Numbered from the stretch's first letter, positions 10,881-21,311 are shown. The stretch: 64,000 nucleotides of DNA from Orobanche coerulescens (GCA_033398695.1 CM065814.1:79440358-79504357), one strand, 5' to 3'. Notes: generated by a model from the sequence alone, not told the origin. Numbers and translations: made by a program.

Positions 10881-11750
10881 GGGCTTAAGACCCTAATTTA
10901 ATTATCTTTGGAATCATTGAAGCAAAACCTAGGAGCTTAAGCTTGGAGATAGAGAAGAGGAGGAAAGCGAGAAGAATTCAAGGGCAGATATGAGTCAAGA
11001 ACGGAGGAATCCGAACTTCATCTGCGTTTGAATTTTATGCTTTCGTTTATTTATTCGTATTTTCGCTTTTAGTATGTCAAAGCTAAAGGCCTAATCTAGG
11101 GTTTTGATGAAACCTTTATTTTGACGAATTGATTGAGATTATCCACTTTATTACCTTTTTATTGAGTTTTCCCAATTACGTTTAATGCTTGCAATTATCC
11201 GCCAATAGTTGTATTGATTTAATCATTCACTTGAATCGGGAGAGGAGATTTGGTGAGGAACTATTGGTGAGGACCGTTTTATTCTGTGAGATAGGAATAT
11301 ACTCATAGGAACTACGTGGCCTTTAGGAGATTTCATGCTTTTTGCCTAGCGACGAGATAATTCACCTAGGGATAGAGTGCGTTAGTCGCCGTTAGATAAA
11401 TCTATTGACCTCGAGAGGCGGTAGAATATTTTAGCAATCTCCGCCTTCAATAAATTGGGAAAATTAATTATTAGGGATAATCAAGATTAAATTCGGATAA
11501 ATTAAGGTGGATTCTGAACTCTAGACTTATTTATCATTTGATTCCTTTCATTCAAACTATCGTTTCGTTTAGTCTTTTATTAATTCTTTTAGATATTAAT
11601 CCAAAATCCAATTTCGATTGTTCAAATAAAATCGAGTACGAAAATGTCGGTAGTTAGAAATTCAATCCTCGTGGGAACGATACTCTACTTATCACTTTAT
11701 TACTTGTATACGATGACGTGCACTTGCGTGTAGGAAATATCGCAACAAGT

Positions 11751-11767
11751 TTTTTGCGCCACTACGG
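11751..11767 (+). promoter_or_regulatory. Degenerate primer-binding site, Athila-like element
   Basis: TTTTTGCGCCACTACGG starts three bases after the LTR. It resembles the Athila primer site TGGCGCCGTTGCCGG, complementary to tRNA-Asp, with a missing G and other changes. I infer the primer from the family. Confidence 0.55.
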
Positions 11768-11993
11768 ATTGAATTTTTCTAATATCGACTTAAGTATTTC
11801 CAGTCTTAATTTGAACGCTTTATTTTTACTTTTGCGTATTTAATTTTGTTTACTTGTTCTCCTTTTCGTGACCTTTTGTGTAGTGCATGAGAAGACTCTG
11901 TAACGAAGGCTTACTACCTTTGGACACCGAGCTCGAGCGCACTCTACGAAAGAATAAAAAGGAGAAAAGAGAGTCACAGATTTACTGGCCAAG

Positions 11994-14030
11994 ATGGCCG
12001 AGAATGTTGAAATCCAAGGAGGAGACAACCAAGTGCGGCAAGTTCAACCGAACTCGCTCTTCGTGATTATGCCATGCCGCAAGTTAACGCAAATTTTTCG
12101 GGAATTCGGCGTCCCACCATCCAAGCAAATAACTTTGAGATCAAGCCCGCCATTATTCGGATGGTGCAAAGCAGCCCATTCTCGTGGATTGCCGAAAGAC
12201 GACCCGAATGCCCACATTGCTTCGTTTCTTGAGATATGCGACACCTTTAAAACAAATGGCGTCACCGACGATGCCATCCGATTGAGGCTTTTCCCTTTTT
12301 CTTTGAGGGACAAAGCAAAGTTTTGTGAATTCTTTACCACGGGTCGATTACAACTTGGGAGAGGTTAGTGCAAGCCTTCCTTGCAAAATTTTTCCCACCG
12401 GCTAAGACGGCGCGTTTGAGAAACGAGATAACTACTTTTGCTCGATTCGATATGGAATCGCTCCACGAGGCGTGGGAGCGATATAAAGAATTACTTCAAG
12501 ATGCCCTCATCACGGCATTCCCGATCGGGCTTCACCGCATACGTTTATGGTGGTTTGAGTGCTTCTACACGCACTTTAGTGGATGCAGCCTCCTGAGGAA
12601 CATTCATGGGAAAATCTATGGCCGAGGCTCACGTACTTTTAGAAGATATGGCAAAACGCTTACCAATGGCCAGCAAAGATTGACACCGAAGAGGGTAATG
12701 GAAGTTTCGAGCAATGATCCGATTTCCACCTTGTCGGCTCAAGTCGCCGCTTTGACACAACAACCTGCAATTTTTCGCACGCACCAGCCCCCGTTACCAT
12801 TGAGACGTGTAATTGGTGTAACGGATCACACCCGAGTGCGGAGTGTCAATTTGGAAATCCGTTCGAGCAAAATCAGATGGAGCAGGCTCAATTCGTAGGT
12901 AATGGGAATCGATCGAATAACCCGTACTCCAATACTTACAATCCGGGGTGGCGCAATCATCCCAACTTTTCATGGAGAAACGGACAGAACGCACACCAGC
13001 CCCCTTTTGCCCAGAATCAACAGCAGCCCCCTTCCGCTCCAAAAGTGTCTCTCGAGGAAGCGCTTGCAAAATTGGCGGCAAATACGAGTCAATTTATGAC
13101 TCGGACGGAAGCTACGTTACAAAATCATTCCGCTTCCATTCGGAATTTAGAGGTTCAGCTGGGCCAAATCGCTAATGTATTGACAGCTCGTCCGGAGGGA
13201 GCATTGCCGAGTACCACAGAGACAAATCCGAGAGAGAGCCTAAACGCAATTAGCTTGAGAAGCGGGAGAGAGTTGCTAGATCAGCCCGAGCGGGATAAAG
13301 AGAAGAAGGTGATTGAGGAAGAGATGGAATTAAAGCTGAAGGAGTCGAAGGAAGTTCAGCCGGATGACTCAAAGACATGTATCCCCCCCGTTCCGTTTCC
13401 GCAGAGACTACAGCACAAAAGGGCGGACAAACAATTCTCTAAGTTCCTTGAGGTGTTCAAAAAGCTCCACATAAATATTCCGTTCGCCGAAGCATTGGAG
13501 CAGATGCCGAGTTATGTAAAATTCATGAAAGAGATATTATCTAAGAAGAGAAAACTTGAAGAGTTTGAAACGGTTGCCTTGACAGAGGAGTGCAGTGCAA
13601 TTCTTCAAAAGAAGCTCCCACCTAAATTGAAAGATCCGGGAAGCTTCAACATACCGTGCACTATGGGGAATCTTTCGTTTGATAAGGCTCTATGCGATCT
13701 TGGTGCAAGCATCAACCTCATGCCTCTATCGATTTTCCAAAAGCTGAATATTGGGGAAGCTAAGCCAACCACAGTCTCATTACAATCGGACCGATCGATA
13801 AAGTATCCGAGGAGTGATCGAGGATGTATTAGTTAAGATTGACAAGTTCATCTTTCCACCGACTTCATAGTACTAGACATGGAGGAAGATGACAATATTC
13901 CGATCATCTTGGGACGACCATTTCTAGCGACGGGCCGAACCCTTATAGACGTGGAAAAGGGAGAGCTAACTCTGAGGGTCCAAGACGAGCAAGTTACGTT
14001 TCAAGTGTTCAAATCGCTCCCATGTCCCTA
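11994..14030 (+). pseudogene. gag: Athila-like gag-protease with frameshifts
   Basis: The start codon at 11994 (MAENVEIQGG) follows the leader. Pieces in several frames show the Athila capsid: FLEICDTFKTNGVTDDAIRL, then QAFLAKFFPPAKTARLRNEI and ESLHEAWERYKELLQ. A compact zinc knuckle, CNWCNGSHPSAEC, lies at about 12809. From 12877 a 319-codon frame carries NPYSNTYNPGWRNHPNFSW, a glutamate/lysine-rich linker, FSKFLEVFKKLHINIPFAEA and the protease core KALCDLGASINLMPLS, with active site DLGAS. A frameshift at about 13785 ends this frame, and the next one carries NIPIILGRPFLATGRTLIDV, the C-terminal protease strand, stopping near 14030. At least four frameshifts are present; the individual domains are well kept, which suggests recent decay or sequence errors. 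Confidence 0.88.
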
Positions 14031-14500
14031 AGTGCCGATAAAGGATCACTAATTGAGGGTGTGGATGTTTGTGAAAGAGGAAGGCATCGGGAAAATCGAC
14101 GTTGGGAAAATTCCGATTTTGTGTTAAATGGCTCAAGTGTGAAGAAGGATGTAGAGCTAGTGGCGGTTCTCGACCATGAAGAAAATCTGCAGTTGTGAGT
14201 TCGCGTGTGAAGGAGGAGAGTGAGCCGAAAGCCAAGAGAAAAATTAGTCAGGGAGAATCCGGTTGTTTCGGAAAGTTTTTCAAGTCGAAACCTTTTCGCA
14301 AACACCAATTGATGACCGAACCGAGAATCGAACCGCTGATGACCAAAGGTCATAATTTTAACCAAAATACAAACGGTTCGATGAACGGGCGGAAGCCAAA
14401 TGGAGTTTGCGAGCGAACTAACGCTGCTCAATAGGTCCTATCAAGACTATAAACTTAGCGCTTCTCGGGAGGCAACCCGAGCTCGTAGTTGTAGAATTTT
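14031..14500 (+). other. Junction where pol is missing in the Athila-like element
   Basis: After the protease frame no RT, RNase H or integrase motif is found on either strand. Near 14440-14485 is the stretch CTATAAACTTAGCGCTTCTC followed by GGGAGGCAACCC, which resembles the conserved sequence that in Athila and related elements follows the integrase end. So pol was probably removed by an internal deletion between about 14060 and 14430. The short ORFs here are not recognised. Confidence 0.6.
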
Positions 14501-14635
14501 GCATTTCTTTATTTTTCTTGTTTTCGTGTTTCTTATTTTTCGTCATTTTTGTGCTTCTATCTCGCTTCCTCCTCTCGCTTTTAATGTCTTCTTTTCAAAA
14601 TTCTCATGCAGAAAGTCCTGTGAGAAACTGCAGAT

Positions 14636-14854
14636 GAGCCGCGCACGCTTATTGTGAGCCGCGGCACACATCAATCGCCAGGAAGGCAAAACCGATCAGT
14701 ACTTTGCGCCGCGGCACGGCATAAATGAGCCGCGGCACACTCGAGCAATGAGCCGCGGCACACGGAATTTGAGCCGCGGCACACGAAAACGAGAACACAC
14801 ACAGTCACGTGGATCAGACCTTGTGCCGCGGCTCACTTTAGTTGTGCCGCGGCA
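14636..14854. repeat. Internal palindrome array of the Athila-like element
   Basis: Eight copies of G(T/A/C)GCCGCGG(C/T)(A/T)C at 14636 (short), 14656, 14706, 14727, 14750, 14771, 14823 and 14843. It is the same word as in the LTRs of this element and of chromovirus A. The 18-mer CCTTGTGCCGCGGCTCAC at 14819 is identical to 4223-4240 in LTR A. Confidence 0.92.
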
Positions 14855-14882
14855 CACTATGCGAATCCGAAAGGGTAGGTAG

Positions 14883-14889
14883 CTTATAA
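14883..14889 (+). promoter_or_regulatory. Candidate internal promoter before the env-like ORF
   Basis: CTTATAA follows the internal palindrome array by about 30 bp, as the TATA boxes follow the arrays in the LTRs. Downstream is a pyrimidine-rich stretch (CCTTCCCTCCCC at about 14931-14945), a donor-like AAAAAG|GTACGC at 15011 and an acceptor-like TTCAG at 15492-15496 just before the env-like ATG. Inferred from arrangement. Confidence 0.4.
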
Positions 14890-15010
14890 CGAGCACGCGG
14901 CCGGCATTTCCGTAAGTTTTCCTATTTCATTGCCTTCCCTCCCCAGCGCGAACCGGCCGAAGCGATTCTTCAATTTGTTTCCTGCGATTTTTCTTGTAAT
15001 CTTCAAAAAG

Positions 15011-15496
15011 GTACGCTTGAATCTTGAATTCTTATGTGCGTATGGTTGATATATGGAAATGTCTATGTTTTAAATGATTGGAACATGTTTATTTTTCTTC
15101 ATATAGTTTTGCGATTGATCGAGAATAACAGGGGAGTTTCATCGATTTTTCTTGATTAAATTGGAACATAAATGAGTTGAATGTGTTAAGTTGTTGCTAA
15201 TTGAATTGTATTTCGTTTTGGGGCCCGAATCGAGCTAGAACTATGTTTATTCTTCGAGTAAACATGCGCCCTCAAGGTGTCCGATAAATTGCCCAAATGA
15301 AAATTTTCTTTGAAAAAGCAATTGTTTTGTAGTTTCGCAACGTATACGTTTTCAATTTACAAGAAGCCCAACCCTTACAATCCAGCTTGAGATGTTTGAG
15401 TCCAAATTTATGCTTCTCTCTCGTATGCGCTAGTGTCTTAAATTCGAATTTCGCTATATTTTTGCGTAAATAAAATCTCGTGTTTTCAATGTTCAG
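15011..15496 (+). other. Possible intron in the env-like transcript
   Basis: A GT donor (AAAAAGGTACGC) and an AG acceptor (AATGTTCAG) bound 486 bp of AT-rich sequence without ORFs. The ATG of the env-like ORF follows 5 bases after the acceptor. Supported only by splice-site appearance. Confidence 0.35.
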
Positions 15497-15501
15497 TGAT
15501 T

Positions 15502-17025
15502 ATGGCACGCACGAAGAAGTTGACCAAGCGTGCTAGGACCGAGTCATCCCCTACGCGAGGAGACCTCTCGGGGTCGGGCCGAGGCAGAGGGGCACCAATT
15601 TTCGGACCCGAGATTCATAAAATATTCAACGAGAAGATCCGTCCGCGTCCTCTTATTCCCGAGAGAGGTTTTACTCCAGCTCCTCAGGATGGGGAGTTGC
15701 TCATGATGATAGACGAGATGGGATGGGCTAGATTTACTGCACCTCCTGAGCCAGCAGTCATTTCGGTCGTCCAGAGTTTTATGCCGGCGCTCTGCTGAAG
15801 CATATCCGGCAGGCATTCGTTGCCATCTTTAGAGTCCGGACTCAGTCGACGTCCGAGGGGTCACATTGATTTCTCTCCGACCGCTATTCGGAGGCTCTTT
15901 GGGTTTCCGGTGGTTGATGAGACAGCTTTATGACCACAGGTGATGACCGGCCTCACTAAGGAGGCCTCGCTGAGACGATTGCGCGGCCGGACCGATCGGG
16001 AGCAATGAGCTCGAGCTCATCTACTTTTCACTTCAGAGTCGCGCCTCGGCTCGGCGAGCCCAGCTTTACTTTATTTGTGCCCGCATTGATCCCACCTCCC
16101 GATCCGCACGCTTTTCTCTCCCGAGCCCGGATACTTTTGCTATCACCTCCGGCCGCGCTTGATGTGGCCCCCATTCTCGTCCGATCCATCTTCCGGAGTA
16201 TCCGGGGGCCAAGACGGGGTTGAAGCACCCCTCCCTCATCTGCGCCTTATGCCGGCAATGGGCGACGTGGTCGATCGACGAGCCGATGCTTGCCCCACAG
16301 GCCCCGATCGACCACCGCATCATATCGCACTTTGAGCAAGGGGCGAGCGCCGCACACGCTCGGGGCGAGGATTTTTGCTCGAGGAGGCTCATGAGGATCC
16401 CCGAGCCGCTTTTGTTGACGCACGGAGAGGCCGGCCCGCGGCTGACAGAGCGAGGTTGGAGGAGCTGTTTGACGGGCTGCGGGAGGATTTGAGGAGACAG
16501 AGAGAAGAGCATAGGGAGGAGCCGAGGAGAGAGAGAGAGGAGCCGAGAGAGGAGTTGAGGAGAGAGAGAGACGAAATGAAGAGAGAGAGAGAGAGAGAGC
16601 TGGATGCCATGCGGGAGGAGCAGCGGGCGGCGCGGAGAGTGTTGTTGCCGCCGCGAGCCGAGATGAGAGAGCAGCCCGACGGATCATCCGACGAGAGGCG
16701 AGGCGTCTTGCCGCGAGGGAGGCTTATCATCGAGCACCTCGCCGCATGGACGGCCCACATCATGCATCCCGACGGCCATTTATCGCGCCCGCCCGGCCAC
16801 CACACCACCTTCCTCACGGACGATGCTGGCACCTCTGAGCCGACCTGGAGGGGAGTACTTGACCTTTACTTTTCTTGCATTTCATTTTTGTCCATTGAGG
16901 TCAATGTACGTCCTAAGTTTGGGGAGGGATTTACATTCAAGACATTCATTGCGGTACTCTATTTTCTTGTCAGACATTATATTTTGTTGCACTTTTCTTT
17001 TCTTTGCGAAATTTTTTTTAGATAG
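15502..17025 (+). pseudogene. Athila-type env-like (ORF2) region, frameshifted
   Basis: The first frame (from the ATG at 15502) encodes MARTKKLTKRARTESSPTRG, a basic Ser/Gly-rich start, then PLIPERGFTPAP and MGWARFTAPPEPAVISVV, typical of the region after pol in Athila elements. It stops at 15798. Later frames carry DEPMLAPQAPIDHRIISHFE (near 16275) and, from 16375, a highly charged Arg/Glu-rich stretch (REEPRREREEPREELRRERD, about residues 45-85 of that frame), likely a long helix. The region ends with SIEVNVRPKFGEG. No signal peptide or convincing transmembrane segment is seen in the first frame, so the name env-like follows position and family usage; its function is unknown. At least three frame changes are needed to read through. 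Confidence 0.65.
16915..16929 (+). other. Internal polypurine-tract-like sequence
   Basis: AAGTTTGGGGAGGGA resembles the functional tract AAGTTTGGGGGTATT at 18109-18123 of the same element and lies at the end of the env-like region. It could be a relic of an older 3' boundary or a second plus-strand priming site. Confidence 0.45.
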
Positions 17026-17363
17026 CCTTGCTTGCCGTAGTTTTTCTTTATTCGTGAATTTTCGTGCTTCTATTTTGTGTGATACTGATGTTACGATACT
17101 GTCTTTTTCTCTGAATAAGCGGGCGAGTTTTAGTCGAGTTGTAGTCAGTTATTTCCGTTCTGCTTAGTATTCAATTAGGTCCGAAATTTTTCGTAATTGT
17201 AGAGGTCTTGGCAGATAAGAGACGATACATACTTGTTTTTGAATCCCCTTCAATACGTTTGGCTACATTTTCCGGATAGTGAGTCGTACTGTTTCTTCAG
17301 TCGTGTTGGCACTTAGTTTGAGTTTTGAGTCGGTCAGTTTTTCCCTATAAGTCGAGATAATGT

Positions 17364-17690
17364 GTTCTATGAAGGGAAGTCTAGTAACCGGGGGTATTCG
17401 CGTGACCCGTTGTTTACTCTCGCGTAAAACGACGACCCCGATTAGACTAGTGATGTAGATATTTCACATGTGCCAACGATAGGAGCCTAGTAACCGGGGT
17501 ATTCGCGTGACCATTGTTTACTCGCGTAAACGGCAACCTTGAGTCGGTCATGCGAAATTATGTATTCGAGTTGTTTCTCACGTAGACGGAACTTAGTAAC
17601 TAGAAGCATCCATGTGCCCCATGAGTGTCTTTTACGTCAAACGGGTTCCGAATACATGAGAATGGAAGTTCCACCCTAGGATTATCCCGA
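17364..17690. repeat. Diverged tandem repeat, about 110 bp period, three units
   Basis: Units share CTAGTAACCGGGGGTATTCG, GTGACC..TTGTTTACTC and GCGTAAA..CGACGACC. Starts are near 17380, 17488 and 17591, the third strongly diverged. They lie in the untranslated stretch between the env-like region and the 3' LTR (17026-18108), which otherwise shows nothing recognisable. Confidence 0.7.
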
Positions 17691-18108
17691 TGAAAAATCC
17701 CGAGATCCTAACCTAGTGGTCGACTCGAATCAAATTCTTGAGCATATTTAAATAAGGGGATACTGTCCGAGGTTTATTTGTTATGAGACTCGTGAAAATT
17801 TGTGCCTTTAGGCGTGGAACAGGATAAACTAGTTTGGTTGTGTTAGCCTTTCATATTGACGGACGATTTGACTCATGTTTTTGTTAATCTTTGAGCTGAA
17901 ATTTTCTTCATGAACGAATGATTAGGACTGAACTTGATTTCTTTGCGGAATCATTATTCTGAGTGCAGCTCGCGTGTTACGACACTCGTATTATTTAGAG
18001 AGAATGGCAGGATGGTATTGATTAGGTTGAACACTATGAGTTGCACGATTGTTCACGACATTCTTTTATTGACTTTAATTCTTTTTGCTTGAGGACAAGC
18101 AAAGGCTT

Positions 18109-18123
18109 AAGTTTGGGGGTATT
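18109..18123 (+). promoter_or_regulatory. Polypurine tract of the Athila-like element
   Basis: AAGTTTGGGGGTATT directly abuts the 3' LTR (TGTTAGG at 18124), the standard plus-strand primer for Athila-type elements. Confidence 0.85.
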
Positions 18124-19443
18124 TGTTAGGCGTATTTTTATACGCTTATTTATTATTATTTGGTGGTATTTTGGAGTGTGAAATCATCTAAATGAGCTTT
18201 TAATGCCTTAATTTTGCATGATTGACAGGAAATTGAAGTCCTAAGCTTAAACGAGGCAAAATGGGCGAAAACGCTAAATCGGACTATGAGCCGCGGCACA
18301 AGGAAGCCGAGCCGCGGCAAAGGAAGACACCACCAAGGGGCGAGTAGTCAGACTGTGCCGCGGCACAGCCCAGGTGAGCCGCGGCACAGAAGGATTTAAT
18401 TACGCCCAGGTTTTCTGATTTTGGCTTTGTGCCGCGGCACAGGTTCAGTGAGCCGCGGCACACTTAGCGGGTTTGGTACGTCTGCGCGGATTTTGGGCCG
18501 TTTCGAAGCCAGTTTTCAACCGATTAACACGGACGCGATTTGTGAAGATTGCTGAGCTATAAATAGGGCTTAAGACCCTAATTTAATTATCTTTGGAATC
18601 ATTGAAGCAAAACCTAGGAGCTTAAGCTTGGAGATAGAGAAGAGGAGGAAAGCAGAAGAATTCAAGGGCAGAAGGCGGGAGCTGAAGAACGGAGGAATCC
18701 GAACTTCATCTGCGTTTGAATTTTATGCTTTCGTTTATTTATTCTGTATTTTCGCTTTTAGTATGCCAGGCTAAAGGCCTAATCTAGGGTTTTGATGAAA
18801 CCTTTATTTTGACGAATTGATTGAGATTATCCACTTTATTACCTTTTTATTGAGTTTTCCCAATTACGTTTAATGCTTGCAATTATCTGGCCAATAGTTG
18901 TATTGATTTAATCATTCACTTCGAATCGGGAGAGGAGATTTGGTGAGGAACTATTGGTGAGGACCGTTTTATTCTGTGAGATAGGAATATACTCATAGGA
19001 ACTACGTGGCCTTTAGGAGATTTCATGCTTTTTGCCTAGCGACGAGATAATTCACCTAGGGATAGAGTGCGTTAGTCGCCGTTAGATAAATCTATTGACC
19101 TCGGGAGAGGCGGTAGAATATTTTAGCAATCTCCGCCTTCAATAAATTGGGAAAATTAATTATTAGGGATAATCAAGATTAAATTCGGATAAATTAAGGT
19201 GGATTCAGAACTCTAGACTTATTTATCATTTGATTCCTTTCATTCAAACTATCGTTTTCTGTTTAGTCTTTTATTAATTCTTTTAGATATTAATCCAAAA
19301 ATCCAATTTCGATTGTTCAAATAAAATTGGAGTACGAAAATGTCGGTAGTTAGAAATTCAATCCTCGTGGGAACGATACTCTACTTATCACTTTATTACT
19401 TGTATACGATGACGTGCACTTGCGTGTAGGAAATATCGCAACA
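18124..19443 (+). repeat. 3' LTR of the Athila-like element (1320 bp)
   Basis: Begins TGTTAGGCGTATTTTTATACG and ends AAATATCGCAACA like the 5' copy. It carries the palindrome array (about 18288-18460) and the TATA box near 18559. It holds bases absent from the 5' copy at several GC-rich places and is probably the better-preserved copy. Confidence 0.93.
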
Positions 19444-19489
19444 TTTTGCAGGAGAAAAGTATAAGCCAACATGGATGATTATAAGCCAA

Positions 19490-19506
19490 GAAAAGTATAC
19501 CAGTGA
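19490..19506 (+). repeat. 17-bp target-site duplication of the RTE LINE, left copy
   Basis: GAAAAGTATACCAGTGA at 19490-19506 is repeated exactly at 20214-20230. A long, perfect duplication is expected for target-primed reverse transcription. Confidence 0.95.
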
Positions 19507-20213
19507 AAACCAAACCAAACCAAACCAAACATACCCAGTATATCCCGCGCAGAGCAGGGTATGGGGAGGGTATGATGTACGCAGACCATGGCCCTACTTT
19601 TCACGGTAGGGAGACTATTTCCGTGAAGACCCCCCACTTAGTGCACAACAAAGTATAGCGTGATATATACAAAAAAGCATATGATACGAAAAAGATCCAA
19701 GCCATACCTGAGCCCATGGCTTAATTCACATGAGCCTTACGTAATGGGACTTTGGCAACTGCACTCTCGATGAGCGTTGCTCTAACAGAAGAGAGGTTGA
19801 CTCTGCGCACAGCTCCCTGTCAAAAATACACCACATGCAAAAGGCAATAGGATAAAATATACAATAAAACTAAAAGATGCAATGCTCTAGGTCAAAGCTA
19901 ACCGAGACAACCCAACCCTGAGGCTCTCAACTACAGCATCGCTCCCTACAAAGGAATCCACAACTCTGATCTGGCGCCTCCAAGAGCCCCTATCAATAGT
20001 CATGGTCTCGGAAAGGTTTAAGGCCTTCAAATCTAATCTCAGCTGCTCCTCCCACGTCCTCCTTGGTCTGCCTCTCCTTCTCTCCCCGACAACCAATAAA
20101 CTCTCGACCCTCCTCACCGGAGCAGAAGCCTGCCTCCTGCGGACGTGGCCAAACCATCTCAATCTCCCTTCCCTAACTTTCGCTGAAATGGGCGCTACCT
20201 CTAACGCATTCCT
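19507..20213 (-). mobile_element. 5'-truncated RTE-type LINE
   Basis: On the minus strand the insert holds the last ~110 codons of an RTE-type ORF, a 3' UTR with the characteristic GGTCTGCGTACATCATACCC and TACCCTGCTCTGCG blocks, and a short 3' simple repeat (TTTGG)n at 19528-19507. It is flanked by a perfect 17-bp duplication and interrupts the RT/RNase H part of S1. Only about 700 bp are present, as is common for LINE copies truncated at the 5' end. The good state of ORF and duplication suggests a fairly recent event. Confidence 0.93.
19887..20213 (-). pseudogene. C-terminus of RTE LINE ORF2
   Basis: The minus-strand frame is open from the truncation point (20213) to the stop at 19887. It reads RNALEVAPISAKVREGRLRW, then FGHVRRR, PVRRVESL, GRPRRTWEE, LDLKALNLSE and DRGSWRRQIRVVD. 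The WFGHV-R(10-12)-P-RR and RRGRP-TWEE motifs are the usual end of plant RTE and related non-LTR ORFs, after the reverse-transcriptase domain. The catalytic RT motifs and the endonuclease lie upstream and are lost by truncation, so nothing functional is encoded. Confidence 0.9.
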
Positions 20214-20230
20214 GAAAAGTATACCAGTGA

Positions 20231-21110
20231 GCTGCTTACAAAGTTTAGCATGAACTCTTCCAAAACCTCAACAACTCGTATGAGCACATTCATCAAGATA
20301 GATAGAGATGAGTCTGAGATGCTGATTAATCAAACGCTCCATAGGAATTTGATCGAATTACTCCTTTATCTAACAGCAAGCCGACTGGACATCATGTACG
20401 CTTTAGGAGTATGTGCAAGATATCAAGTTCAAATAAAGAGACGTACTACCAGACACCCAAAGGAATCCTCAAGTGTGCTAAAGGAACTCAAACTATTGGG
20501 TTGTTCTATCCTAAGGAAATATGACTCGGCCTGGTTGGCTATAGATATTCTGATCTTGATGGATACAATCTTGATATAAATAGCACAATCGGGACATGCC
20601 ACTTCCTTTGACCAAGACTTATGTCTTGGTTCAGCATGAAGCAATTGTCCATATTGTTATACACAGTCGAGAATGAATACTGCTATAAGAAGCTATTGTA
20701 AGCAAATACAATGGGCACATCAATAGTTGCAGGACTACAACATTGAGGGCACAAAGATGTCTCCCATGTGTGATAATGCAAGTGCAATTCCTATGATGCA
20801 TAATCACATATTACACTCAAGGACGAAGCATATTGATATGAACATCACTTCATTAGATATAACATGCTGATGAAGAATGTCAAGGTCGAGAGCGATCTTC
20901 AAAATCGCAGATATCTTCACCAAACCACTGTGTGAAGCAAGGTTCGGTGTGTTCAGACAACAGTTGGGACTCCTGCAATTCAAAAACCTCTATAAGTTTT
21001 CGAATCCGTTTAACTTGGTAATTGAGGGAGAACTTTGTAGTACCGATGAGTACAGTATTCCAGACTTAATAATGTTTGTACAACTAACATCATTTTAGGA
21101 AGAAAGAGAC
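20231..21110 (+). pseudogene. pol: S1 RT end and RNase H, degenerate
   Basis: Continues the reading interrupted by the LINE: ELLTKFSMNSSKTSTTRMST, then IELLLYLTASRLDIMYALGV (the LLYLTASRPDI motif of SIRE), with stops through the RNase H N-terminus. The C-terminal part shows CDNASAIPMMHNHILHSRTK and HID, then FKIADIFTKPLCEARFGVFR and QLGLL. Several active-site residues are lost to stops and frameshifts. The equivalent, better-kept S2 sequence is at 27500-28395. After about 21110 an untranslated spacer begins, with a PPT-like ATTAATTAAGAGGGAATATT at about 21139-21158. Confidence 0.88.
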
Positions 21111-21311
21111 ACAAATATCCATCCTACAACTTTATTGTACATTAATTAAGAGGGAATATTGTAGGAACCCTGAATACATTGTACTTAACCAAATATGGTA
21201 AAAATTAGATCTTGTATGCACCATTTAATCGGAAACATTGTATGAAGAGCATACAATACAAATACACAAAGAACGTTAATTATTTCTGATCCTATATAAA
21301 TCATATCTATT

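Larger units (their letters stand above)
10447..11747 (+). repeat. 5' LTR of the Athila-like element (1301 bp)
   Basis: Begins TGTTAGGCGTATTTTTATACG and ends AAATATCGCAACA. A TATA box (TATAAATA, 10873-10880) stands about 430 bp in, preceded by a palindrome array (10613-10785). The first 26 bases contain the inverted pair GCGTATTTTTATACGC. Compared with the 3' LTR it shows many one- to few-base indels, several inside the GC palindromes (for example GAGCCGCGCAC against GAGCCGCGGCAC), and few substitutions. Confidence 0.93.
10447..19443 (+). mobile_element. Athila-like Ty3/gypsy element lacking RT, RNase H and integrase
   Basis: A complete insertion of 8997 bp with two LTRs (1301 and 1320 bp), a degenerate PBS resembling the tRNA-Asp site used by Athila, gag-protease, an env-like ORF, a polypurine tract (AAGTTTGGGGGTATT) and a perfect 5-bp target-site duplication. 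The gag linker and the DLGAS protease are characteristic of Athila. Between the protease end (~14030) and the leader of the env-like ORF there are only about 600 bp and no pol sequence, so this is a non-autonomous deletion derivative that would need enzymes in trans. It was inserted into the RT gene of S1. Confidence 0.92.

Noticed and set aside
14696..14896. Minus-strand ORF rich in CRG and VPRL motifs
   Set aside because: By-product of the internal palindrome array of the Athila-like element.
16389..16832. Minus-strand Ser/Leu-rich ORF
   Set aside because: Shadow of the Arg/Glu-rich plus-strand env-like frame.
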